The notes under the pieces: model-generated
Database searches by the model: none
The model's input: the letters and a program-made list of their open reading frames with translations, nothing else
Told to the model about the DNA's origin: nothing
NCBI GenBank assembly: GCA_937958675.1
Contig: CALGND010000032.1
Location: 1-43,551 of the forward strand
DNA length: 43,551 bases
DNA from: an uncultured Granulosicoccaceae bacterium
GTDB taxonomy: Bacteria; Pseudomonadota; Gammaproteobacteria; Granulosicoccales; Granulosicoccaceae
Direction: 5' to 3'
Program-made: the position numbers and the translations under genes
Shown: piece after piece, positions 16,555 through 26,896 of the stretch
How positions within the stretch are numbered: the stretch's first letter is position 1
Layout: each line of letters opens with the position of its first letter

Positions 16555-16819
16555 GTTCTCGAACCCTCATCATTTTGTTTTTAGTTCAGATAACCTCTAC
16601 CAGTTGTAGATGCTTCCCAGTACTCCCTAGGCAACCCACCAAGCTACAGGCTGCGTTACATCAGATTCCCATAGGTCACTGACATTGTCATTAAATAGAG
16701 ACGATTTACCCGTTTCGATTGTGTCAATATGCACCAAATGGAGCGTAAATCACGAAGTCTCCACAATTTGTCATATCATTGGGTATCAATTGGTACTTAA
16801 ACACAGCTGGATTAGAAAG

Positions 16820-17983
16820 ATGAACGCAGGTTTTTACTTAGAAGCTCAGTGCAAACTCGATGATTTCACATCACTGCTAAGCCAGACTACCACCCTATCT
16901 GACGCCCCGAATGCGATCTCAATAGATAGCAATATCCCCGTTTATGATCTTATCGCCAGTGGCAACGATCTAAGCACTGTAGCTGCCCGCTCAATGATAA
17001 TGGCTGAGTGGGCGAACATTTTACAACACGGGGCGGGTGTTTTTGTTATCAAGAGAGCCGTGACTGACGTCGATTGCATCGATGATGCAACTACGGCATT
17101 CAAGAACATTATCAAACAAGAGAATGAAGCCAACGGCGGTGGCGCGGATCATTTCGCCGCTGCAGGCAGCAATGACCGTATTTGGAATTCACTACAAAAG
17201 TTGTGCTTAACGGCGCCTCAAACACATATACGATACTTTGCATCGCCTGCCATTGACGCAGCTTGTGAATCTTGGTTAGGGCCTAGTTACCAATTAACTG
17301 CACAAGTTAACCTTGTGCACCCAGGCGGCCAAGCTCAACAACCGCATCGCGATTACCATTTAGGCTTTCAAACAGCTGATACCTGTGCTCAATACCCTGC
17401 ACATGTACACGAGCTCTCCCCACTAATGACTCTACAGGGTGGGATCGCACATTGCGATATGAGTATAGAGAGCGGCCCCACTAAGTTACTACCTTTTTCT
17501 CAGCAATATCGCCCTGGCTACGCCGCATGGCGTCGAGATGATTTTAAAGCTGTTTTTGAAAATAAGTTTGTTCAATTGCCGCTTAACAAAGGCGATGCTA
17601 TCTTCTTTAATCCTGCGCTATTTCATGCAGCAGGTAGTAACCACACCAGTGATGTGCATCGCATGGTTAACTTGTTACAAATATCATCAGCGTTTGGTCG
17701 AGCCTTAGAGAATATTGACCGGGTTAGTATGTGTAAGACAGTCTTTAAACCTCTGAGCGAGGCCTGGCAATCAAGTAGTTTGACTGAAGCTCAATTGCAT
17801 GCGGTGGTTGCATCAACGGCAGAAGGTTACCCTTTTCCCACTAATCTTGACCTAGATCCACCGATTGGTGGCCTAGCGCCAAAATCACAGTTAACGCTTT
17901 TAATAGAATCAGTTAAGGCCTCTATTGAGCCGCATGAGTTTGATCGCTTGCTAAACGAACAATCAAGCCGTCGTGTAGCTTAG
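16820..17983 (+). CDS. Phytanoyl-CoA dioxygenase (PhyH)-family protein
   Basis: From the ATG at 16820 the product is 387 residues. The PhyH-type Fe(II)/2-oxoglutarate motif is present: HRD within QQPHRDYHLGF (about residue 176), then GDAIFFNPALFHAAGSNH for the distal His, and an Arg in SDVHRMVNLLQIS for 2-oxoglutarate. An open frame continues upstream to a TTG at 16685, but that part is not family-like and the internal ATG is a better start despite a weak ribosome binding site. It is larger than typical PhyH members because of about 120 N-terminal residues. It lies head-to-head with frcB and tail-to-tail with the cyclic-di-GMP gene. The substrate is unknown. Confidence 0.82.
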   Translation: MNAGFYLEAQCKLDDFTSLLSQTTTLSDAPNAISIDSNIPVYDLIASGNDLSTVAARSMIMAEWANILQHGAGVFVIKRAVTDVDCIDDATTAFKNIIKQENEANGGGADHFAAAGSNDRIWNSLQKLCLTAPQTHIRYFASPAIDAACESWLGPSYQLTAQVNLVHPGGQAQQPHRDYHLGFQTADTCAQYPAHVHELSPLMTLQGGIAHCDMSIESGPTKLLPFSQQYRPGYAAWRRDDFKAVFENKFVQLPLNKGDAIFFNPALFHAAGSNHTSDVHRMVNLLQISSAFGRALENIDRVSMCKTVFKPLSEAWQSSSLTEAQLHAVVASTAEGYPFPTNLDLDPPIGGLAPKSQLTLLIESVKASIEPHEFDRLLNEQSSRRVA

Positions 17984-17996
17984 TACAACGGGAGCA

Positions 17997-20120
17997 TTAG
18001 GCCGTACGCCTATGCTCAACCAAATACTCAATCCATTCCTCAACGGCTTGTGGCTTACCCACACCATAGCCCTGTACAAAATCCACACCTAACGATCTTA
18101 ATAACGCTTCGGTTTCATCGTCTTGTACGAACTCCGCCACCGTTTCCATACCAAGCTCGTGACTCAATTGATTAAACGCTGACACAATCGCACGGCATGT
18201 TGGATCATTGATCATGTCTTTTACGAAGCTGCCATCAATTTTGAGATAGTCAACTTGCAGTTCTTTAAGATAACCAAACGAGCTTAAGCCACTACCGAAA
18301 TCATCTAAGGCAAACCCACATCCAAACTCTTTCATTTGGCTAATAAAATCTCTCGCGACCGAAATATTTTTAATTGCTGCGGTTTCGGTAACTTCAAACG
18401 TGATTAGTTGTGGGTCAACGCCTGCGTCTGTAATCATTGAACTGTATTTTGCATAGCTATCGCCGTTACTTAAACTATTACCAGACAGATTAATCGAAAG
18501 CGATAGGTCCAAATCATATTTTTCTATTTTATTTAACACCAACAGTGCTTCACGCAGCACCCATTTATCAAGATGCTGTACCAGATCGTATTTCTCCGCT
18601 ACAGATATAAACTCACCAGCAGATCTAATCGTGCCATCGGGTGCCTGAAAACGTAGCAGCACCTCAAAGTGCATATGCTTAGTTTCTTGCTGAATCGCTT
18701 TAATCTGCTGAAGATATATCCGTAGGCCTTCGTTATCCATTGCATCTCTAAGCAAATTGACTTGCTTTAGCTCTAGCCTAACTGGGTCTTGAAAATATTC
18801 ATCATATATATAGGTCTGAGCCTGATTACGTCCAGCATTCTTCGCTATATAGCATGCCGTATCGGCGTGAGACATCAACACAGAGATATCAGTACTACTA
18901 CTATCGATACTAACCAAGCCTGCACTAGCCCCTACTGAATAGTTTCGTTGGTTCCATACGAAGGGTGTTGAGCTAATATGCGAGATTAAATCGTTTACTG
19001 CTTGCAGCGATTCATTTATGTCTCTATTTATTATCAAAGCAAATTCATCGCCACCTAATCTAGCGACTACTGAATTATCATCTAGCTTATCAACCAAAGT
19101 AGTAGCGATTTGCGTTAATAGGCTATCACCCGCTTCATGGCCACCACCATCATTAACCAATTTAAACTGATCTAAATCCATAAAACATAAGGTTGCAGGC
19201 GATTCTTTTTGGCTTTGCGATAACAGTTGATCTTTAAGTTCTTTTTCAAAGGCTCTTCGATTAATTAAGCCAGTAAGCGCGTCGTGCTCTGCTAAATGAT
19301 TTAACTTAGACTTCAACGCCACCTCTTCAGTGACCTCAATCCCACAGCCTAAATAACCAGAAAACTGACCCTTGCTATCAAATTCTGGCTTGGCAACCAC
19401 TTGTACATGCCTCGAGCTACCGAGAGGGCTTTTCCATTCCAGAACAACATCCACTTCTCGACGCTCAAGCATTGCAGCATTGTGTTCCGCTAATTCAGAA
19501 TTATGTACTGCAGTTTTGTTTATGAATTCTATACGCCCACTACCCACCTCTGGCTCATCAAAAAACTCTGGGGTATGGTGTGAAAGGTAGGTATAGTTAA
19601 GATTTTCATCTAACTCCCAAAACCATTCCATTGTCATATGCGCAAATGTTCTGTACCGATCATTACTCTCTTGAAGCGCGATTTGGCTAAGTCGTAAATC
19701 CGTTATATCGTTAGCAACAAACAACCAATGTCCTGTTGTGGTTTTGCTGGTGTTAATCTGCATCCATCTCCCATCACTTAGATGATGCCTATAACGAAAT
19801 GACTTTTTATCCAACAACGTGATGGCCTGTTGGATCCATTCTTCAACGTCCTCTATTTCACCCAGGTTTTTGATAGCGGCAGTTTCGAAAAATACACGCA
19901 TATAGTCGGCGTAGCTCATACCAATATAGACATGGCTTTTGGTGCTAGGGTATAGGTTGAGAAATTCTGATGAAAACGCTTGTAGTTTCTGGTTTTTATC
20001 AAAAATGCAGTAACCATCCGTGCTCTGCACAATCACTTCATCATAAGCGGAACTCGGCACGAGCTCACCGACAAGCGATACGGGCGCAACGGACTCTCTA
20101 CTTGCTTGGTTCTCTGACAT
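17997..20120 (-). CDS. PAS-PAS-GGDEF-EAL cyclic-di-GMP protein
   Basis: The 707-residue protein has two PAS-like sensor domains (about 25-140 and 150-270), a GGDEF domain (about 275-445, intact RLGGDEFAL) and an EAL domain (about 455-700). The EAL signature reads EVL (HFEVLLRF). The other catalytic residues are present: Asn in SINLSGNS, Glu in FEVTETA, the DDFGSG pair, Lys in YLKIDGSF, the Glu in VAEFVQ and the Gln in FVQGYG. Both activities are therefore possible. The inhibitory RxxD site before GGDEF is absent (DDNS). No membrane segment or signal peptide is visible, so it is probably a cytoplasmic sensor. It is monocistronic, between the PhyH gene and hutC. Confidence 0.92.
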   Translation of the reverse strand: MSENQASRESVAPVSLVGELVPSSAYDEVIVQSTDGYCIFDKNQKLQAFSSEFLNLYPSTKSHVYIGMSYADYMRVFFETAAIKNLGEIEDVEEWIQQAITLLDKKSFRYRHHLSDGRWMQINTSKTTTGHWLFVANDITDLRLSQIALQESNDRYRTFAHMTMEWFWELDENLNYTYLSHHTPEFFDEPEVGSGRIEFINKTAVHNSELAEHNAAMLERREVDVVLEWKSPLGSSRHVQVVAKPEFDSKGQFSGYLGCGIEVTEEVALKSKLNHLAEHDALTGLINRRAFEKELKDQLLSQSQKESPATLCFMDLDQFKLVNDGGGHEAGDSLLTQIATTLVDKLDDNSVVARLGGDEFALIINRDINESLQAVNDLISHISSTPFVWNQRNYSVGASAGLVSIDSSSTDISVLMSHADTACYIAKNAGRNQAQTYIYDEYFQDPVRLELKQVNLLRDAMDNEGLRIYLQQIKAIQQETKHMHFEVLLRFQAPDGTIRSAGEFISVAEKYDLVQHLDKWVLREALLVLNKIEKYDLDLSLSINLSGNSLSNGDSYAKYSSMITDAGVDPQLITFEVTETAAIKNISVARDFISQMKEFGCGFALDDFGSGLSSFGYLKELQVDYLKIDGSFVKDMINDPTCRAIVSAFNQLSHELGMETVAEFVQDDETEALLRSLGVDFVQGYGVGKPQAVEEWIEYLVEHRRTA

Positions 20121-20281
20121 TGCTGGCTATAAAGTTGAACGAAAAACGAATAAGAGCAACCAATCTCTCTAGTTACAGTTATTTAGCGGCAGCCATAGGC
20201 AATACCCCAAGTTAACAAAAAGAGAACTGGTCAACAATTTAATACCTTGGGATGATCAGCCGCAGTAGAACTACCTCGATG

Positions 20282-20983
20282 CTATATCGTAAATACCATC
20301 TGATGACCTGGCACGTAGTACAGCTTCACTAATGTGACCGACTTATCATCCAACCATGTGGAGCGATCAGAGCTTAATATTGAGTCCCCGCAACTAATAT
20401 CAAGCGCTTGTGCTACCTGCTTGCTACTGGATACTGCCTCCACAACAAACTCACCATTGGTAAAGGGCACATGCTCTACCAACCACTCATTCACACTGGT
20501 CTCACTAAAATCAATTTCGAGTATTTGCGGAATAGTGTGAGTGTTAACCCATCTATCTTCGAGAATAAACGGCACCGCGTTAGCTAGATGGATTGATCTA
20601 ATGTGCAGGGCCTTCTGCTGAGCACCCAAGCGCATTGCCTGTTTGGTAGCGCTATTCGGAACTCGCAGTTGTTTCTTTTGCACAATAAAATTGTATTCCA
20701 TGCCTTGTGCTTCAACTTGCGAGCGTATAACAGGAATCTCTGCAGTAACGCGACGAGTACGCTGAACAGAGACCCTGGTTCCGGCTTTTCTTTTTCTATC
20801 GATCACACCAGCAGTGGCGAGCTCTCGCATCGCCCGGTTAACCGTAGTGCGTGCGCATCCAAATTGCTCAGCCAGCTGCGCCTCGCCGGGAATTAGATCA
20901 CCTGGGTTCCAGGTGCGATTAAGAATATTCCCACGTATGCGTTCGTGAATTTCCTGCCAAGTGTGCGTGCGATTAGATGGCAT
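20282..20983 (-). CDS. hutC: Histidine utilisation repressor (GntR/HutC family)
   Basis: The 233-residue protein has an N-terminal winged helix of the GntR type (about 8-75; PGEAQLAEQFGCARTTVNRA) and a C-terminal UTRA ligand-binding domain. HutC proteins repress hut genes until urocanate binds. The ATG has a good AGGAG eight bases upstream and begins 10 bases after hutF, so hutF and hutC are co-transcribed. The likely operator is the palindrome at 22404-22421 between hutF and hutI. Its location within the hut cluster makes the specific call safe. Confidence 0.92.
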   Translation of the reverse strand: MPSNRTHTWQEIHERIRGNILNRTWNPGDLIPGEAQLAEQFGCARTTVNRAMRELATAGVIDRKRKAGTRVSVQRTRRVTAEIPVIRSQVEAQGMEYNFIVQKKQLRVPNSATKQAMRLGAQQKALHIRSIHLANAVPFILEDRWVNTHTIPQILEIDFSETSVNEWLVEHVPFTNGEFVVEAVSSSKQVAQALDISCGDSILSSDRSTWLDDKSVTLVKLYYVPGHQMVFTI

Positions 20984-20993
20984 AGCATCGCTC

Positions 20994-22364
20994 CTACAAA
21001 AGTGCAGTAAGTTTTTTCATGATGGTTCGGTATTTCGATTCTATTTTTGCCCGATGAATATGTTGGCCGCCAGTTACCACTTGCTGCCCATTCGCCCAAA
21101 CATCAGTAATTAAGGAATCATCATGCGCAAACAACCACGCATCCAACCAGCCATCGTTTCTAACACCTAAGAAACTTGTCGAGGTAATATCCAACGAGAG
21201 TAGATCCGCTTGATAGCCCGGAGCAATACACCCGCTCTTGCGTTGCAATGCTTGTGCACCTCCTGCGAGTGCAGATTCATAGAGTACGCGACCATTGGAT
21301 TGTTCTGAGGTTGCGTAGACTGCCCGACGCATATCACGCAAACGCTGCGAATATTCCAGGGTGCGCAATTCTTCGCTTAAGGAGATGCGCACATTAGAGT
21401 CTGTGCCGATACCCCAGTTGCCTGCATGAGCTAAATAGCGTTTGCCGTCGAATATTCCATCACCTAAATTAGACTCAGTGATTGGGCATAAGCCGGCTAC
21501 GGCAGTTGATGCCGCCAGTTGTTCCGTCTCGATAGCGGTCATTTGTGTGGCATGTATTAAGCACCACGAATTGTCTATCTCATGATTTTCGAGCAACCAC
21601 TCTACCGGTCTAGCCTTGTAATAAGATAATAATTCGTCGACCTCTGCCTGTTGCTCAGCGATATGGATATGAAAGGGTTTACCCGCGGCTAGCTCGTGTG
21701 CCAGTTTTAAGGATTCTTGACTAGCAGCTCGTAGCGAGTGTGGCGCTATTCCGATGTTGGCATTATCTATGTTTGCTACCACTACACTAGCCTGGCTAAA
21801 TAGCTCAGTGTATTCATCTATGGTATTACCAAAGCGCTTCTGCCCTCCGGCCAGCGCTCGGCCATCACAACCTCCTTGCTCGTACAACACCGGTAGCAGC
21901 GTCAACCCTATACCCGACTGATCCGCAGCTGCAACCATCCGCTCAGACATCTCCGCCCGATTGGCGTAGGGCTCGCCACTAGCTTGATGATGTAAATAAT
22001 GAAACTCCCCAACGGATGTATACCCGGCCTCTAGCATTTCAAGCTGGCCAAATGCGGCGATGGCTTCGCAGTCATCAGGGCACAGGTGGTTAAGAAAGCG
22101 ATACATGAGCTTACGCCAACTCCAAAACGAATCCTCTGGATCACTGCCACGTGTTTCTGTCATGCCAGCCATCGCTCGCTGAAACGCATGGCTGTGCAGG
22201 TTCGCCATAGCCGGGAGCAGCAAGCCTACTTGTTCACCAACGGCTTGTTGGCCGGCAAGCACACTCATTATTAATCCCGATTGATCAATCTCGATACGAA
22301 CATCACTCGCCCAACCCTCTGGAGTTAGCGCATGTTTAGCCCATAGTGTTGTCTTAGCGGACAT
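20994..22364 (-). CDS. hutF: Formimidoylglutamate deiminase
   Basis: The 456-residue amidohydrolase hydrolyses N-formimino-L-glutamate to N-formyl-L-glutamate and ammonia, the third-from-last hut step in the five-enzyme pathway. Metal and catalytic residues are visible: HSH in ANLHSHAFQRAM (about 56-58), the His in FHIHIAEQQAEV, the His in WCLIHATQM and the Asp in GIGTDSNVRISLSEE. These are the HutF-specific contexts rather than those of guanine deaminase. Length is typical. The ATG at 22364 faces hutI across about 65 bases. It is the first gene of the hutF-hutC unit. Confidence 0.93.
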   Translation of the reverse strand: MSAKTTLWAKHALTPEGWASDVRIEIDQSGLIMSVLAGQQAVGEQVGLLLPAMANLHSHAFQRAMAGMTETRGSDPEDSFWSWRKLMYRFLNHLCPDDCEAIAAFGQLEMLEAGYTSVGEFHYLHHQASGEPYANRAEMSERMVAAADQSGIGLTLLPVLYEQGGCDGRALAGGQKRFGNTIDEYTELFSQASVVVANIDNANIGIAPHSLRAASQESLKLAHELAAGKPFHIHIAEQQAEVDELLSYYKARPVEWLLENHEIDNSWCLIHATQMTAIETEQLAASTAVAGLCPITESNLGDGIFDGKRYLAHAGNWGIGTDSNVRISLSEELRTLEYSQRLRDMRRAVYATSEQSNGRVLYESALAGGAQALQRKSGCIAPGYQADLLSLDITSTSFLGVRNDGWLDAWLFAHDDSLITDVWANGQQVVTGGQHIHRAKIESKYRTIMKKLTALL

Positions 22365-22403
22365 GATTGGTTGACTCTAGAATTGCTTACACATATCATT
22401 CTG

Positions 22404-22421
22404 ATTATGTATGCACATAAT
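22404..22421. promoter_or_regulatory. hutC: Candidate HutC operator in the hutF-hutI divergent promoter
   Basis: ATTATGT (22404-22410) and ACATAAT (22415-22421) are exact 7-base arms around ATGC. The site lies 8 bases before the hutI start and 40 bases from hutF, so a bound repressor could block both directions. GntR/HutC proteins bind AT-rich palindromes of this type. Assignment to HutC is an inference from position and symmetry. Confidence 0.55.
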
Positions 22422-22429
22422 GTCAACTG

Positions 22430-23629
22430 ATGACCTCACTTCTTCTTAGCAATTCCACGCTGGCTACCTGTCAAGCTGATGCAGGCGGTTACGGCCTGAT
22501 AAGCGAGGGCGCCGTTGCAATCACCAACAATCAAATTGTATGGTGCGGCCCAGAACGTGAAGTGCCTGATCACTACCAGCAACTGCCCAAGAGAAATTTA
22601 GGCGGTAAATTATTAACACCCTCTTTTATCGACTGTCATACGCATATCGTGTACGGCGGTAATCGCGCTGGCGAATTTGAGCAGCGTTTGCATGGCGCTA
22701 GTTACGCTGAAATTTCTGCTGCAGGCGGCGGTATTGTGTCGACGGTCAGCGCAACACGGTCGGCCAGTGTTGATCAGTTAGTTGAGACGGCGTTGCCTCG
22801 GGTAGACGCACTACTGGCTGAAGGAGTGTCCGTTATAGAAATTAAATCCGGCTATGGGCTGGATACTCAAACCGAATTAAATATGTTGCGTGCGGCCCGC
22901 CTTATTCAAACAATTCGAGCCGTTACGATTAAAACTAGTTTCCTCGGTGCGCATGCCGTGCCAGCAGAGTACGCTGGCAAAGCCGATGACTACATTGATA
23001 CAGTATGCATACCCACTCTTGAGCAAGCCCACCAAGAATCACTCGTTGATGCCGTTGACGGTTTTTGCGAATCCATTGCGTTTACACCAGCGCAAATAGC
23101 GAGAGTATTTGATAAAGCCAAGTCCCTTGGCCTACCAGTCAAGCTACATGCCGAGCAATTAACGTTACTCAAAGGTGCTGAACTGGCGGCGTCATACAAC
23201 GCTTTATCAGCTGAACATCTCGAATATCTTGACGAGCCCGGCGTACAAGCAATGGCGGCATCCGGAACCATAGCTGTACTACTGCCAGGGGCGTTTTACA
23301 CGCTTAGAGAAACCCAGCTACCGCCAATTGCATTATTCCGCCAACATGGCGTACCAATCGCGATTGCAACCGATTCGAATCCTGGATCCTCGCCTGTTAC
23401 CTCTTTGTTGTTAATGATGAATATGGCATGCACGCTGTTTCGACTAACACCTGAAGAGGCGCTTTTAGGCGTAACTCAGACCGCAGCTAAAGCGCTAGGG
23501 ATAAATGATCGAGGCGTTATCGCACCAGGCATGCGAGCGGATTTCTCGCTATGGGATGTCAAGCACCCGGCCGAGCTATGTTATCGGGTGGGCTTCAACC
23601 CGTTAATAGAACGAATCGCTGAGGTATAA
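22430..23629 (+). CDS. hutI: Imidazolonepropionase
   Basis: The 399-residue amidohydrolase opens the imidazolone ring of 4-imidazolone-5-propionate to give N-formimino-L-glutamate. Metal-binding motifs are intact: [10 protein letters not shown] (about 70), the His in [10 protein letters not shown], the His in VKLHAEQL and the Asp in [13 protein letters not shown]. Length matches the family. The start codon lies only 8 bases after the operator palindrome and no ribosome binding site is recognisable, so the 5' leader must be very short. It leads a tight plus-strand unit with hutH 4 bases downstream. Confidence 0.94.
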   Translation: MTSLLLSNSTLATCQADAGGYGLISEGAVAITNNQIVWCGPEREVPDHYQQLPKRNLGGKLLTPSFIDCHTHIVYGGNRAGEFEQRLHGASYAEISAAGGGIVSTVSATRSASVDQLVETALPRVDALLAEGVSVIEIKSGYGLDTQTELNMLRAARLIQTIRAVTIKTSFLGAHAVPAEYAGKADDYIDTVCIPTLEQAHQESLVDAVDGFCESIAFTPAQIARVFDKAKSLGLPVKLHAEQLTLLKGAELAASYNALSAEHLEYLDEPGVQAMAASGTIAVLLPGAFYTLRETQLPPIALFRQHGVPIAIATDSNPGSSPVTSLLLMMNMACTLFRLTPEEALLGVTQTAAKALGINDRGVIAPGMRADFSLWDVKHPAELCYRVGFNPLIERIAEV

Positions 23630-23633
23630 ACAG

Positions 23634-25196
23634 ATGACAACGATTGAACTCACACCGGGCAACACGACACTGACACAGCTATTCACTGCAGTTGACAGTG
23701 CGCAGAGCACTGTTCAGCTTAGCCGCAGCTGCAAAACTCAAGTGGATAAAGCCGCTGCTGTCGTTGATGCTGTCGCGAATGGTGACGCTGCTGTATACGG
23801 TGTGAATACAGGTTTTGGAAAGCTATCCAGTGTCAGAATTGCCAATCAGGATACGGCGACTTTACAACGCAACTTGATTTTGTCTCACTGCGCTGGTGTT
23901 GGTAAGGCAGCCGATACCAAGATTGTACGTTTAATGATGATCTTAAAATTATTGTCACTCGGCAGGGGCGCATCTGGCGTTAGATGGAAGTTAGTTGAAT
24001 CCATTGAAAACACACTCAATTCTGGCATAGTGCCCATAGTGCCTTCGCAAGGCTCAGTGGGTGCTTCAGGCGATCTCGCCCCACTAGCTCACTTCGCCGC
24101 GGTACTAATGGGCGAAGGCGACGTGACTTACCATGGTGTGAAGCAATCAGCTGAAACCGCGATGCGCGAATGCGAGCTAGAACCGCTGGTACTAATTGCA
24201 AAGGAAGGCTTAGCTTTAATAAACGGCACTCAATACTCAACTGCTGCAGCCTTGATCGCTTTACAGACAAGCTGGAAACTTGCAAACAACGCAATAATCA
24301 CAAGCGCGTTATCCACTGACGCCATCATGGGCTCGACCGCTCCACTGCGTTCAGAAATACATGAACTACGCGGGCATCAAGGCCAAATCGATGTGGCAGC
24401 GAGCATGCGTTCACTAATGAACGGCTCTGAAATACGAGATAGCCACCGAGAAGACGATACGCGAGTTCAAGACCCTTACTGTATTCGCTGCCAACCTCAA
24501 GTCACCGGCGCGTGTATCGAACTACTACGCCAAGCCGCTTCAACCTTAGAAATAGAAGCCAACGCTGTCACCGACAATCCACTGGTGATTAGCGACGATG
24601 ACGCACCAAGTTTAGGCCATATTTATTCCGGTGGTAATTTTCATGCCGAGCCCGTCGCGTTTGCCGCAGATCAAATTGCTATCGCTATTGCAGAAATGGG
24701 CGCAATCTCGCAACGGCGTATCGCTTTGATGGTTGATCCAGCCTTATCGTTTGACCTACCCCCGTTTCTAACACCGGACCCAGGTTTAAATTCAGGATTT
24801 ATGGTGGCCGAAATCACTAGTGCTGCGTTGATGAGCGAGAATAAACATCTAGCCAATCCCTGCTCCACCGACTCAACACCTACTAGCGCCAATCAGGAAG
24901 ATCACGTATCAATGGCAGCACATGGCGCAATCAGGCTAGCTAGAATGAATGCGAATTTAACCAACATACTCGCTATAGAACTCCTGTGCTCTGCCCGTGG
25001 GATCGAATTTAGAGCACCCTTGTTATCCAGCAAGCCGATCCAAGCGGTCATTAAAACGCTTCGCACTGTGGTGCCGACTTTGGAACAAGATCGCTATATC
25101 GCTACTGATATCAACATAACCAGCAAACTGATAGGCAATGGATCTATCACAGACGCTTGCGGCCAGATCGACATGCCTTTACTGGCAAGCACGTAA
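23634..25196 (+). CDS. hutH: Histidine ammonia-lyase
   Basis: The 520-residue enzyme removes ammonia from L-histidine to form urocanate. The MIO prosthetic-group tripeptide Ala-Ser-Gly is at 144-146 within [14 protein letters not shown], and [10 protein letters not shown] (55-64) and the NPL segment (TDNPLVISD) are typical. The length is at the upper end of the usual 500-515. The ATG lies 4 bases after hutI with GAGG upstream. It is the committing step of the pathway, encoded in the middle of hutI-hutH-hutU. Confidence 0.95.
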   Translation: MTTIELTPGNTTLTQLFTAVDSAQSTVQLSRSCKTQVDKAAAVVDAVANGDAAVYGVNTGFGKLSSVRIANQDTATLQRNLILSHCAGVGKAADTKIVRLMMILKLLSLGRGASGVRWKLVESIENTLNSGIVPIVPSQGSVGASGDLAPLAHFAAVLMGEGDVTYHGVKQSAETAMRECELEPLVLIAKEGLALINGTQYSTAAALIALQTSWKLANNAIITSALSTDAIMGSTAPLRSEIHELRGHQGQIDVAASMRSLMNGSEIRDSHREDDTRVQDPYCIRCQPQVTGACIELLRQAASTLEIEANAVTDNPLVISDDDAPSLGHIYSGGNFHAEPVAFAADQIAIAIAEMGAISQRRIALMVDPALSFDLPPFLTPDPGLNSGFMVAEITSAALMSENKHLANPCSTDSTPTSANQEDHVSMAAHGAIRLARMNANLTNILAIELLCSARGIEFRAPLLSSKPIQAVIKTLRTVVPTLEQDRYIATDINITSKLIGNGSITDACGQIDMPLLAST

Positions 25197-25216
25197 CGCT
25201 ACTTGGAAACAATACA

Positions 25217-26896
25217 ATGACCGATTCAACACGTTCAAGAAAAAATACTCGAGACGTATACCCTGCAACCGGCAGTGAGATCACGGCTAACAGTTGGTTG
25301 ACTGAAGCGCCGATGCGTATGCTGATGAACAATCTACATCCCGAAGTTGCTGAGAATCCACATGAGCTCGTGGTGTATGGCGGTATCGGGCGAGCCGCCA
25401 GAAGCTGGGAAGATTTTGATGCGATCGTCGCCTCACTAAAAACGCTTAAAGATGATGAAACCCTACTGGTGCAATCTGGTAAACCAGTTGGCGTGTTTAA
25501 AACACATAGCGACGCACCGCGTGTATTAATTGCCAACTCAAATTTAGTGCCGCATTGGGCCACCTGGGAGCACTTTAACGAGTTGGATCGTATGGGCTTG
25601 ATGATGTATGGGCAGATGACGGCAGGGTCATGGATATACATCGGCACACAGGGCATCGTGCAAGGCACCTATGAGACCTTTGTTGAAGCTGGTCGTCAGC
25701 ACTATAAGGGCGATCTTAACGGCCGATGGATTTTAACAGCCGGTTTAGGCGGTATGGGTGGTGCCCAGCCCTTGGCTGCAGTCATGGCCGGTGCATGTTG
25801 TCTAGCCGTGGAGTGTGATCCAGAAAAAATCGCTATGCGCTTACGCACCCGCTACCTTGACGAGAAAGCGGAAACGCTCGATGAAGCGCTTGCGATGATA
25901 GATGGCTGGACCAACGCTGGCGAAGCAAAATCAGTAGGCCTTGTAGGCAATGCAGCTGATGTTTTTCCAGAACTAGTGAAACGAGGTGTCAAACCGGATA
26001 TCGTGACCGATCAAACGTCAGCACACGATCCAATACACGGTTATCTACCAACTGGCTGGAGTGTGGCGCAATGGAAGCAAGAACAAGAATCTAATCCTAC
26101 AAAAGTTGAAGCCGCCGCTCGTGCCTCTATGAAGATCCACGTTAAGGCTATGGTTGATTTTTGGAATCATGGCATCCCCACACTGGACTACGGCAACAAC
26201 ATCCGTCAAGTTGCGCTGGAAGAGGGCTTAGATAATGCCTTTGCCTTTCCTGGTTTTGTACCCGCTTATATACGCCCATTGTTTTGTCGGGGCGTTGGCC
26301 CATTTCGCTGGGTGGCGTTATCAGGCAATCCTGAGGATATCTATAAAACCGATGCCAAAGTCAAAGAGATGATCCCGGATGACAAACATCTACATCATTG
26401 GTTAGATATGGCACGCGACAGAATTGAGTTTCAGGGCTTACCCGCCCGTATCTGTTGGGTTGGCTTAGGACAACGGCATAAACTCGGTTTGGCATTTAAT
26501 GAGATGGTTAAAAATGGCGAACTGGACGCACCCGTGGTCATCGGCCGTGACCATTTGGATTCTGGTTCGGTGGCTTCTCCTAATCGAGAAACCGAATCCA
26601 TGAAGGACGGCTCCGATGCCGTATCCGACTGGCCGCTTCTCAATGCACTACTCAACTGCGCATCAGGCGCTACCTGGGTATCACTTCATCATGGTGGCGG
26701 TGTGGGGATGGGTTTCTCTCAACACTCGGGCATGGTAATTTGCGCAGACGGAACCGATGAGGCAGCGGCACGTTTAAAGCGCGTACTCTGGAATGATCCA
26801 GCCACTGGGGTTATGCGCCATGCAGATGCAGGTTATGAGATTGCTCTAGATTGCGCTAATGATCATGGATTAAACTTGCCTGGGATTACTGGCTAA
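25217..26896 (+). CDS. hutU: Urocanate hydratase
   Basis: From the ATG at 25217 the product has 559 residues, the usual length. It hydrates urocanate to 4-imidazolone-5-propionate using tightly bound NAD. Family segments include [16 protein letters not shown] near the start, [12 protein letters not shown] (NAD loop, near 176), [17 protein letters not shown], the Cys in [20 protein letters not shown] and [17 protein letters not shown]. An upstream extension to 25157 overlaps hutH and is not preferred. The gap to hutH is 20 bases. The last 11 bases overlap the convergent hydrolase gene. Confidence 0.95.
   Translation: MTDSTRSRKNTRDVYPATGSEITANSWLTEAPMRMLMNNLHPEVAENPHELVVYGGIGRAARSWEDFDAIVASLKTLKDDETLLVQSGKPVGVFKTHSDAPRVLIANSNLVPHWATWEHFNELDRMGLMMYGQMTAGSWIYIGTQGIVQGTYETFVEAGRQHYKGDLNGRWILTAGLGGMGGAQPLAAVMAGACCLAVECDPEKIAMRLRTRYLDEKAETLDEALAMIDGWTNAGEAKSVGLVGNAADVFPELVKRGVKPDIVTDQTSAHDPIHGYLPTGWSVAQWKQEQESNPTKVEAAARASMKIHVKAMVDFWNHGIPTLDYGNNIRQVALEEGLDNAFAFPGFVPAYIRPLFCRGVGPFRWVALSGNPEDIYKTDAKVKEMIPDDKHLHHWLDMARDRIEFQGLPARICWVGLGQRHKLGLAFNEMVKNGELDAPVVIGRDHLDSGSVASPNRETESMKDGSDAVSDWPLLNALLNCASGATWVSLHHGGGVGMGFSQHSGMVICADGTDEAAARLKRVLWNDPATGVMRHADAGYEIALDCANDHGLNLPGITG

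Noticed and set aside
16685..16819. Upstream extension of the PhyH gene from a TTG
   Set aside because: The extra 45 residues are not family-like and the ATG at 16820 is a better start.
25157..25216. Upstream extension of hutU overlapping hutH
   Set aside because: The ATG at 25217 gives the normal length and family N-terminus.
25147..25668. Long minus-strand frame opposite hutU
   Set aside because: It is the shadow of the strongly supported hutU coding strand and has no family features.
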